From: Onchocerca lupi
Lineage: Eukaryota > Nematoda > Chromadorea > Rhabditida > Onchocercidae
NCBI GenBank assembly: GCA_028564675.1
Contig: JAOVVO010000035.1
Span: 182,427 to 246,426, forward strand
Direction of reading: 5' to 3'
DNA length: 64,000 nt
Shown here one piece after another: positions 14,401 to 26,100 of the stretch. The notes below the pieces were generated by a model. That model had not been told where the DNA came from, ran no database searches, and was given only the letters and a program-made list of their open reading frames with translations. Each line of letters opens with the position of its first letter. Position 1 is the first letter of the stretch. The position numbers and the translations under genes are program-made.

Positions 14401-17128
14401 TATTTGTGGTGATGAATAGTGCTGTTTCAGAATTATATTTTTCCTCTTTTTCTCGAAAAAATTCATCAAAATTTTCTTAATTTTATTTTTAGGCAATTGT
14501 AGTTACAGATGGAGAGCGTATACTTGGTTTAGGTGATCTTGGATGTTATGGTATCGGAATACCAGTCGGAAAACTTGCATTATATGTTGCTCTTGGTGGT
14601 GTGCAACCGCAATGGTGTCTTCCTGTGCTATTGGATGTTGGAACGAATAATGAAGTAAATGAGATAGGAATTTTTATGATTTTCTGATGCTGCTATTGCC
14701 GTTTTTTTTTTCTTTGTATATGCGCAAAATATCACGAATATTCCAGGATCTTCTGCATGATCCGTTTTATATCGGATTGCGTCGTAAACGTGTACGTGGA
14801 GCTGAATACGATAAACTTATTGATAACTTTTTCTTAGCTTGTAGAAAAAGGTATTGTCAATGTGAAAATTTTTTTTTACATTATAGAGATTTATAAATTT
14901 TTATGCGTTTTACAAAGTTCTGCTGTTTTCCATTATTATTTGTCTGTTTTATTTGAAAATGATTATAAATTTTATCTAATTAGATCTGCATATTACAGAA
15001 GTAGAAATTGATGTTCATTAGGTAATACAGATGACCAAAGCGTTGAAAAAGATAACTGAATGATGAACTATTGAAATAGATGGATTGTATTATGGTTTTA
15101 AGAGTTTTAGCCTAGTTCTGCATTTTTGTTTTTGATTAGCAAAAGATGTAAAAAATTCTATATTTGCCTATTAGATTTCTAGGGCTAGAAATAGAGCGTA
15201 ATTTGCAGTCACGCCCTATTTTATTAAAGTGGCGACAAGGACATATTTTGGATTCGAAATTTTTTTTTTCTTTTTTCTTTACCAGCAACTAGACATGAAT
15301 AATCTTCGAGATGGAAATAATATTCATATTTAAAATTTTTTGTTATAAATTAGTTTTATATTAAAAAAGTATATTTTCAAAAAGAATGCATTTTTTTTCT
15401 TCATTAAGGTTTGGACAGCAAGTGCTTATTCAGTTCGAAGATTTTGCCAACCAAAATGCATACCGTTTGTTGGATAAATATAGAAATAAATATTGCACAT
15501 TCAATGACGATATACAAGATATGTTGATTTCTTCTTTTCTTTTAATTATTTCCTTTTGTGCATCTTTATTCTCGTTCATTACCAATAATATTTTAGCTTT
15601 TAATGATTTTTTCAGCATTTTGTAAACGAAATTACCAAATTTGTTTGGTTATCATGCTAATAATATTAATTATTCTTTTTCTTTCTTTTCAGGAACTGCA
15701 TCTGTTGCAGTAGCTGGTCTTTTAGCTTGCTGGAAGTACACTGGTAAACCACTTGCGGAGGGAAAATTTATTTTCTTAGGTGCCGGAACTGTAAGTTTAT
15801 TATTTGGATTTTATCTAAGTTGAAAATTTTGAAAACTTTCAGATTTTTTTTCACATGATTAGTTCTTATTGTAATAATATACACTTCGTGAAATTAAATA
15901 CGAACAGAATTGGTGAATTTTCCCGCGATTTTTTAAGGCTTCAATGGGTATCGCTGAATTGTGTGTAGCAGAAATGGTAGCAGAAGGTTTAACAAAAGAA
16001 CAAGCATATGATCGTATCTTTTTGATGGATGTCAATGGGCTAATCACAAAACGTCGGCAAAATCTAGAAGATCTGCACAAACCTTATGCAAAAGACTTGC
16101 CTGAAACAAAAAGTTTGTTGGAAGTAAGGATATTTATCATTTCCTGAACATACGTTATGAGAAATACAATGTTCTGAATAAATCATGTTAAATGAGATTA
16201 AGAGATAAATATTTCCTTGATATTTCTTAACTAATTCATGAAAGGAAAACAAATTAAAATTAAACTTTGCGATGTTTTGGCAGGTTGTGAAAATAGTGAA
16301 ACCATGGGGTTTGATTGGTTGTTCGACTGCACGTGGTGCTTTCACTGAAGAAATTGTTCGCGAGATGGCATCAATTAATGAGCATCCCATCATTTTCGCA
16401 CTTTCAAATCCGACAAATAAAGCTGAATGTACAGCGGAAGAAGCTTATCGTTGGACTGACGTATGTTTCTAATATATATAAATTTATGCATGTGTGTGTA
16501 TATGTGTATATGTATATATTTATTGTTCATGCATTTGGATGTGTGTTTATTTACCAATCTTTTTGGTATCTACATGTTCATTAAATTACAAAAAATGATT
16601 GGTTTAGTTATTGGGTATGTCTATTTGATCGAATTCACTGGTAGCAGCCATCAATGCAATCTAAGTGATAGTCATTCACTCTGTCATTTTTTTAAGAGGA
16701 ATTACATTTGAGAAGAAGGATGGTCTTGGTCAGCGAATCATTTAGAAATCATAAACTTTATAGTTTTGAAAATATTATTTTTCGGAAATTACTAATTTCA
16801 AGTCATTTTCCATTTCACGAATTTGTAGTAAAAAAAAAAATGTTACGAAAAAATTTAAAAGTTTTCAAGTCTATTTCTATTTATTTCAGGGAAGAGTATT
16901 ATTTGCCAGTGGTAGTCCATTCCCAAATGTGGAATATAATGGAAAAATCTTCAAGCCAGGTCAAGGAAATAATGCATATATTTTCCCAGGTGTAGGTCTT
17001 GGTGCTATTCTTTTCAACGTGCGTCATATCGATGATGAGACATTTTTGATTGCTGCTCATGTTTGTTCCTGCTTTTTTTTTCAAATATTTTATTATTGCA
17101 GTTTTTTCTTTCCCTTTTTTCTTTTTTT

Positions 17129-17161
<33 letters not shown>

Positions 17162-17951
17162 TACAGAAACAGAAGAGATAAACGTTTTCTTTTTATAAAA
17201 ATATTTGTTCTTTTCATATTTTTGCATTTTTCTTTTGTTAAATTCAATCCTAGACTTTGAAATTGTTGTTGAATTTCAGGCATGTATAAAGCTTAGATTC
17301 ATTTGTTATTTTGATATTCTAATCGGCATATAGTCATTATTGCAGGAGGTTGCTAATAATGTGACAGATAAAGATTTCAAATTGGGTCGCTTGTATCCAC
17401 GAATAAGTCGCATCCGTGAATTATCTGTGAAAATAGCCATTGCCGTTGGTGAACATGCATATGTGGTTCGTTCCAGCTTTATACAATTAAAATTTTTTAA
17501 TCTTCAAAATCGATATCCATGTCTCTAAGGCAGTAGCTGATGACTGTATTAGTTTATTCGTCATATCAATCCTGTGTTGATACAAATTAAGATCTAAAAA
17601 ATGATCTGTTACCCAGATCATTTTTTAGATCTTAATTTGTTTGAAAAAAAATAGTTCAGCTTCAACTTAATTAGGTTTTTTTATTGTTTCAGGAAAATTT
17701 TTGTATTAATTGAAATAGAGTAGGTGGTGTAGTGAAATTTATGATAAGAATGTTTTATATACAATGAAATTATTTAGAAAGGTGTGGCAAGTCTTTATCC
17801 GAAACCAAACGACATAGAGCGATTCGTACGTTCTCAAATCTACCAAACAACATATGATGAAATTATCAATGTCACTTATGAATGGCCAACTCATGATATG
17901 AAACACGGTTTTCCAGTACCAGTTGCACGTCGTGAAAGTGTTGAAGAATAA
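11479..17951 (+). CDS. men-1: Malic enzyme 1, predicted mitochondrial
   Basis: Oxidative decarboxylation of malate to pyruvate and CO2 with NAD or NADP. There are 14 exons: 11479-11552, 12018-12183, 12483-12641, 13260-13384, 13926-14007, 14493-14654, 14747-14850, 15409-15518, 15693-15790, 15938-16123, 16284-16460, 16890-17060, 17346-17462, 17778-17951. All join in phase, giving about 634 residues, a normal length. The first 40 or so residues are rich in Ser, Leu and Arg/Lys with no acid, as in a mitochondrial presequence. Active-site residues are in place: Tyr in YTPTVG (about 156), Arg in GERILGLGDLG (211), Lys in IPVGKLALY (229), metal ligands Glu-Asp in QFEDF (301-302) and Asp in FNDDIQG (325), and the dinucleotide loop GAGTASMG. 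The Arg pair matching the fumarate site of human ME2 is also present (ERQ and AYR). Oddity: the intron after 15518 begins AT instead of GT. NAD or NADP preference cannot be settled by eye. Confidence 0.93.
17582..17640. repeat. Perfect 26-bp inverted repeat in the last intron of malic enzyme 1
   Basis: Arms 17582-17607 and 17615-17640 are exact reverse complements around the 7-base loop GTTACCC. In RNA this would form a very stable hairpin inside the 315-nt last intron. Confidence 0.95.
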
Positions 17952-20059
17952 GAGGCAAATATCGGATCAATGATTAAACATTAATGTTAATTGTTTTCTT
18001 TAAAATATATGTATATATATATATATTTCATTGATCGTTCTTGAATGAGGAGCAGTTTTTGAATTTTTGAATTGAAAAATCAATTATTGATTTAGAATTA
18101 TTCGTCCAGACTCACTATTATCTATGTTACTTTTTGCTGCGTAATAGTTTAATATTTACTCCATAAGCGTACTATTGATGAAATAGGTTATGATTATCAC
18201 TGTTTTCTTATTTCATTTCATTTTGGAGCTTTTAAATACAAAATTACAGCTATAGTTCATTTTTCTTAATTATTTACCTGCCTTTTTCACTTTTTCTATG
18301 CCACTGAATAAAATAGTGGCATAGAAAAAGTGGAAAAAGTACTGAATTATGTTTTAATTGAATTTGTCGCAGGTCTTCTTAATCGTGACAATAATAAGGG
18401 TTCTTGTACTTTATAATATTGTTATCGAATATTTCGCGGTATCTCAAAGTTGGGTAATTAAACCTTTATTACAGAAATTTAGATAACACGATAAAATAGG
18501 AACAATTGCTAATCAATTACATCAACATAACAATTTAAATGACGATTCGTTAATATAAGAAAAGAGGATAAAAGATATTATTAAGAAGAAATTTGAAATG
18601 ACCCAGACGAAGGAACCAACTGCATCCTTCGTTAGCTTCCTTTAAAAAATGATGCACAAAGGAGCATCTCCGTAACATGAAAAGCTTTTCTTTGTTAGCG
18701 CATGACAGCGCTTTTATGGTATGATTTACAACAGTATGAAAGAAATATTAAAGCATTTAACATAGCCATAAAACAAGCTTAAGCAACTTAGCAAAGCCAT
18801 AAAACTGAGTCATTTAATTTGAAACAAAGAAATAAATTTTTACAAACATCAACGGTTACAATTTGTTTCCTTTAAAACAAAGAAATCACATTTCTCTGAT
18901 CTTCTCGCTCATTCCAGCGACAGAATTCGTCTATATTATTTGCTTTATAAGTGTATTATTGAATCGATCTCTGCTGAAACATGAATCGCTGGGAATCATT
19001 TCAAGCAAAATTTATGTATCGATTAATTCTTTTATTTATTTTGCATCAGTTAATTTCAAATAGTTTTCTAAACTGAAACATATTTTAATAAATTTTATAC
19101 CAGTTTAAATTCTTTTTAAGAAATAATGAGAAGCTCATTATAATGGATTTCAATAATTTTCAAAAATTTATTGTTTCATGCAGAAATATATCTCATATAG
19201 GAATAATTACAAGCATATGTCACTGCCAAAAATGGAAGCTTATATGGCTAGAAATATTTGATTTCTTCTAGGTAAAAAATGAGAAATAGCAATTATTTGT
19301 TTTCCTATGAGAAATGTCGAGAAAAAATATTTAAATCAAGTTTAAATTAAAATTTTAAATTCTTTTTCAAGTTTTGTTAATTTATGAGTTGATTAAAACA
19401 ATTTGTTATGTTGCTAATATCGATAATAACTTGTAAATTTGAGTTTATCGAAAGACAAGTATGCTAGTATTGTGTTTATTATGTAATACTTTTTTCAACA
19501 GCAATAAAAATCGCAGCATTCTAAGTCGGAGAGACTTATTTTAAATGATTTGAAGGATTTACAAAGCAGTTTTGTATGATGCAAAATGAATGATAATCAT
19601 GTTTTTGAAATTGCTTATATAATTTTAAAATTTTTCTAAATTATTAATCTTAAATTTATGTGCCAGTGATGGTTGGTTTATTTATCTCTTGTCTTTGTTA
19701 ATTCTATAAAGTTCAGTAATGTATAAAAATTTTGGAACTTTACGATTTATTTTGTTCAAAAGATTTTATATGTAATGAAAATGTTTAGATATTGTCGCAA
19801 TTGCTGCCACCAAAAGGGATATATTCAAAGATTTCTCAAGGGCAAAATATAATATCATTAGTTAGGTAACAAATTTTTAATTAAAATTTTGTAAAAGCAA
19901 TTTGAGATATGCTAGAATTTAAGATTGCCTATTTTCTAGAACTTCAAATTAACAACGTTTATTTAATAATGTTTCACTTTTCTTCTGATTAAAAAAGGAA
20001 AAAAAAACCATGCTTAATAAAAATTGGTATATTGGAATAATTAATGTTGAAATTGAAGT
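17952..20059. other. Intergenic region between malic enzymes 1 and 2
   Basis: This holds the 3' UTR of malic enzyme 1 and its likely polyadenylation signal at 18307, then AT-rich DNA. A stretch at about 19773-19865 resembles exon 1 of malic enzyme 1 (GAAAATG followed by ATATTG) and ends in a donor-like AG/GTAACA, but it has no usable start in the right frame (see findings). Nothing else is recognised. Confidence 0.5.
18282..18340 (+). terminator. Hairpin with AATAAA in its loop, 3' of malic enzyme 1
   Basis: Arms ending CTATGCCACT (to 18305) and beginning AGTGGCATAG (from 18315) pair over about 24 bp with one bulge. The 9-base loop, 18306-18314, contains AATAAA at 18307-18312. It lies about 355 bases after the stop codon, a reasonable distance for the poly(A) signal. 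Whether this is the signal used is inference. Confidence 0.6.
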
Positions 20060-20164
20060 TACATTTCAAAGCGAACAGTAAAAGATAAACGAGATTGTAC
20101 CTATTTATCTCCTGATGAACCACTTCCGGACTGGTGTCGTACACAAGATGATATTAATTTGTAT

Positions 20165-23100
20165 ATGCTATATCGGCAAGAGCGTGAAACACCTAAAAAA
20201 AGAGGAATTGAACTTCTGAAAGATAATCGTATGTGTAAGGTATATCTTATATATGTATATTATTTTCTACGTATTCTTCCTGATAAGGAAAGAAAAAGGA
20301 ATTCAAATTATTGCAATATTTGAAATGAAATTAAAGAGGAATTAGCATAATTTACCCTTTTTAGTAGGGCATTCGAACGATAATAAGATTTTCATATGAA
20401 AATTATATCTTCATAAGAATAAATACATTTTGTATCCAAAAACTTCGCTATATTTTGATGACTGTATTATGGTTTGTCATCTTTGTCACTGATAATAATT
20501 TTCTGATCAGTTATTCCATGTAGCTTATCGTATCTTGACGTTACTTGACAATTATTACTCAGTATATTCTAATCCATATTCAATATATCTCTGAATTCTT
20601 ACCAAATTTGATCATCTGGAAAAAGTTTTACATTATTAATCTTTTAATTATATCATTTATTTCATCCGTTTATTTAACATAAGCAGTACTCGGCCACACT
20701 CCACATGGCCAGTCCAGCTAGTCTATATAAATAAAAATTAAATGTTCATTTATTCAAAACCTTAAATCTCCGAAATTTCTTAAACACGCGCCTTATCTAT
20801 ATTAGTTCAAAATCTAAGATCTCCGTAAGTTCTTACCTATTGCTTTGAAATTTTGACACAATATGGCATTTGAATACGCTTAAGTTTTTCTGTACTTTTT
20901 ATATACATTCATTGCTGTAGTTCAGATTGGTTAAATGAAAAAAAAGGAGAAAGAGCGTTTCTAATGTTAGGGAAAATTAATTTCACAATGTTTTGGTATG
21001 CAATATTTCTTGTTTTTCCTTGTCTGTGTTGATATAGAAATTGTCTGGTTTGTCAATTCTAGAACATGCGACATATAATTTTCCAAGTGAGAAGCAATTC
21101 ATCTCTAGACTTAGACCGCACAGTTCTAAAGATTCGCCCAGAGCTTTGTTGATGATGATTTCAAATGCCAATCGAATTGGGAATCGCAATCTCTTAAATT
21201 GAAGTGGCATATCCGTTGGAACAATGGAAATGCGAGGAATAAGGACATCTTTACCTTTGAAAAGTCCTGTCAAAATTGTTGCTTCTGTGACGTTGCTCAT
21301 TAATTTTTCTTACTATAAGCAGCATGTTGTTGCAAAGTTTTGGCTGGTTGATATCATGCAACATGATAATTGGCACACCGATTTTCAACTGCACTTGCAG
21401 TGATGGTATCCTTGCTAGATAGAGTGAATTCAAAAATTCTGTTAGATAATTAATTGCTTCATCTGCTTTTACAACAGTGTCGATTGCTGGACTTAATATG
21501 ACTACCTGTATCACAAGGTCCACATACCATATTTTTCGTCACAACTTCATGCAAATCCTTATCGAGGTCGCATCGGGTGTTTCAGTGCATATTACATCGT
21601 CGATTTTATTTGAAGTGATTTTGTTAGATAGCCAGGTTAGTTATGTGCATGTCGCAATCCTCTCTTTTGCCATTCCATTGAATACATCCAGCAGAGGTCA
21701 GACCCAAATACTTCATATTTTACCGTAAAATCCATCAGCGATTTCAGACGTCATTTGGAAACAGAAGTTATATTTCCTGATAAGAAATACTCTGATTCGG
21801 CAGTATATCCGGCAAGCAAAGATTTTAATGACATTGGCGGTTTTCTAAGTTGAGGCAATTTAATTTTTTCAGCGGCGCAACACATTCCTTTATAATCCAA
21901 AAAACATTTCTGCATTAAATTTTAGACTCTTCAATAAGTACACATTCAGTCACAATGCTAATGAGAATATGCCGGCTCAAACTATAACCATCAGCTGGTT
22001 TTATCAGAATACAAGCGATTGTAATCACGTGATTGCTGAACATGGAGTCGTGTTGACGCTGATCTCCTGTTTCTCGTGGATGTCTTTCAGCCACTCAGTC
22101 TGTCGCATTCATTCCGTTAAAAACGAAGCAGATCTGAAGTCGCATAACACGATCGCCGTGCTCGCAACCTGTCGTTCTGCTCGAATTTGAACCATTCTTT
22201 GTCTTTCTCGCATATTCGCTGTTGCCCGTTCTTCCTACTGTAATTGATCGTTGTTTTTATTCCGCTGCGTGAGTATGATGAACAAAATTTGATTTTCTGC
22301 GAGACATTATTTGGCAGATTGATTGCACTGAAAAGAAACAGATCGGTTGCATCCGAACTGTTCTTGAAATTGACTTGTGATTGAACTTGAACTTGAACTC
22401 GAAACTGCTCAATTGAATTGTTGGACTTTTGCTACTGCTGTGTCGCTTTTAAAAAATCATTCATGGTATTAAAAGATACTAATAGTCGTGAATTTTAGTT
22501 TGTTGAAAATCTTAAATCCACGAAAGTTCTTAACTATTGCTTCGAAATTTTTACAGAACGTTGCATTGGAATATGCCCATACTTTTACCTAGTGTATCGA
22601 GCACTGCATGCTTGAGACTACGCTCGCTTTACAGAAAGTATGTCTGATCAGTAGATTCAATCCGCTCACTTGCTTTTACCTGTCACAAGTATGACAGGTA
22701 AAGAAAATTAGGCATATCTATATAAAACCACGCGCCTATTCGAGTGCAACGAAATAAAATGAAACGGTAAAGTACTTGAAAAGTTGTGTCAAAATGAACA
22801 ACGAACATTTATGACAAAGAAGCAATCAAAGACACGATATAATAGAAGTCAGAGAGGCATGAAAAAACATTTTATTATACATTATCAAGACCTCGACATT
22901 TCTGCGATGCAACTACATTCCTCACAAAGCAACAAAAAACGAAAAAGCACTGTAATGACGCATGCATCTTCTGCCCTTATCAATCCTATAATCAGCTCAG
23001 TTCTGCCACATGCTAGCAATCTCTACTCGTGATAGTGCGTCAGTTAGATGAACAATTGTTGGGGAAAAATCTGATCGATTTGTAACTTGGATTGGAGACT

Positions 23101-26100
23101 GATTGGATTGGAAGTAACTGCTTGCTACTGTGATTCTTATAGGTCAGCAATGGACTTCATTTGATATTATACACAATATCGTATTATACAATAGTAAACA
23201 GTAAACGAATAATACACGGTAAATATAAAACCTACAGTAGTCTTCTTCTGAATTGTAGCTTGTACTGTCTTTGAAACCGCTTTGATACTGGATTGGAATT
23301 GATTTGCCACTAATACTGATGTTGAAGGGACTAATCTGGTTGAAGATGCCGATGTAGTAGGGATTGATTTGAAAAGATGCTCGAATTGCATATCCCAAGT
23401 AGAAAAAGCCGTTCGCGTTGATTCCCCAGTTTTGCTGCTGATGCGGACGATGCTTTCGCGAAAGTTTTCCTCATATATATAAATCACCTTTGGGTTTGAT
23501 AGTGGGTAGAGGTTCATACACTAGTCATACAAAGACTGATCATGAGGATTAAGGATAAGATCGAAATTCTCATGAATCTCATGGCTTGTTATTCCTTACA
23601 ACTGACATTTTTGCATTTCACACAGTTTCCATAAGCTCCAACAGCAAATCGGAAGATGTCGGAAATAAAGATGTGGGAATGCTCTTATTTGCTTGAGATT
23701 AGTAAATTTTTGAATGGAGGTTATTGGTTTATTTCGTTTTATTGATATTACCAGGTGTGATATGTCAAAAAAAAAAAAAGAAAAAAAAAGGAAAAAAAAA
23801 AAGCTATATCTATACAAAAACACGTACATGTTCGCATACAACTTTGTGTGAAATTTTGAAAGTAATCGGTGGAGAAATTCAAAAATTATGTGAAGATTGA
23901 CATCTTTATTTGTATAGTTTTTCAATTTTTCATTCTATTCTTCACACTTAAGCAATATAGCAATATTCAATTCAAGTCAGTAATGAAATCTTTTTCGAAA
24001 AGGCAAATTTGCTTTTTCTGCATTATAACTTACTCTTTCAAAAATTAAATTTAAGCTTAAAAAAATAGGAAAAAACTGAAGCTCTGATTTGTAATTCTTG
24101 AAGGGAATGGCATTTACTTTATATGAACGTCAATATTTCGGGATTCATGGCTTATTGCCACCAGCATTCATGACTGAAGATCAACAAGCCTATCGGGTTA
24201 TTACCAATCTTCGACAAAAATCTGATGATTTGGCACGGTACATTCAATTGGATAGTTTACAGGTAAAAATTCTGTAAAACATTTTAAAAATTCCATTTAT
24301 TATTTTCATAATCAATGAATCATAAAACTTTCATTTCATTTTTGTTTATATAATTTTCTCCAATTTTATCAAATCGAAAAATTTGGATTATGACAGATAA
24401 CTTTTAAGATAAATTATCATCATATTAATGCAAATTTAGTTTTGTTAAAAGTTAAATTAATTTTATTTATGCTTTTAAATTTTTTGAGGAGTGTGATGAA
24501 AAATTATATTATCGGGTAATATGTGATCATGTTAAAGAACTTCTTCCTATTGTTTATACGCCAACTGTTGGTTTAGCATGCCAAAAATTTGGCTTCATTT
24601 ATCGAAACCCAAAGTAATCAAATTTTTCCTTTTTTTCATCATTAATTTTAAGTGAAATAAATGAAATATATAAAATTTATTTAATGTTTTGATAATGAAT
24701 TCATAAAAAAATCTCCTATTATAAAAGAATAATGTTACAAAAAAAAAATATCCTCAAAATTTCAATCCTTTATCCATTCATATTCTCGAAATCATTGACT
24801 AATTACATCTAATTATTCTATTCATTTGTATTTTCGAAATCATTGATCTGATTATTTTTCCATTATTTATATTCTATTATTTAGAATATAATTTAATGAA
24901 TATTTCAAAAAATTAGGTAATAAGACGTGGAATTTTTTGCTGATACTACTTTATTCAGTTTTAATGTATATGTTAAGAAATATTTATTGCAAATAATTAG
25001 GTAAAAATTATTTGTAAAAAAATTTGTAATAATCTTTGCAGAGGTTTGTATGTAACAATAAATGATAACAGTATTAGCAAAATTTATCACATTCTTTCAA
25101 ATTGGCCTGAAATGGATGTTCGGGTTAGAATTTCGGTCTATTCAGAAAGATACTAGATTATATTTCAGATCTAATCATCCCTAATGGAATTATTCTTGCT
25201 AATTTTTCTTAAATAGAAAAACAATTTAAAAGAAACTTCTTTTTTCAAGTTCAGCGATATTAATTACAATTACATGAAACACTATTTTACACCATTGTAA
25301 AATAATGTTAGAGGGATTTCTATACATATTAATGGATATTCGGGAATGTTTGTCCGGAATTCAGGTAATTGTGGTAACAGATGGTGAACGAATTCTTGGC
25401 CTAGGTGATCTTGGATGCTACGGTATGGGAATACCTGTAGGCAAATTATCTCTCTATGTTGCTCTTGCTGGTGTTCAACCAAAATGGTGTTTACCGGTTT
25501 TGCTGGATGTTGGAACAGATAATGAAGTATTTTTTACTTTTTCCCTAAAAATTTCATTTATTTTCAGTTAAAAATCTTTTTTCCGCATAGAAATGTTAAT
25601 CTTTATCATATCTGATGATGACATTAATTGAAATATCTTTGGTTATCATATTACATGTAGCCTACTGTTCGAGAGAAAAAAGAAAGATGCATACTTTTTT
25701 CCGGTTCTCAAGATGGCATTTAACTTGTTTATTGATCAAAGCTTTTATGATTCATATGTTTATCTTGAATCGTTTCAAAATTATTTTTTCGTTATGATTT
25801 GTTTCTGTTACAATTCCAATGTCTTTCCTATCATTTTTTTGTTCAAATGAAATATATTTCATCTATTTCCAAATAATAAACAATAACTTAACATGTATTT
25901 AGTATTTTAACATTCCTGAAAAATTGTGATAATTTATTTGTAATATAATATTCATCAGTACGATTAATTTTTGTTGAGAAAATTATGTTTGCAGACTTTA
26001 TTAGAAGATCCATTTTATATTGGCTTACGTCGAAAACGAGTACGCGGCGAAGAATATAATTATTTTATTGATAATTTTATGAAAGCATGCACTAAAAAGT

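Noticed and set aside
23144..23517. 84- and 116-codon minus-strand frames in the malic enzyme 2 intron
   Set aside because: No recognisable domain and no splice context; probably mobile-element debris or chance.
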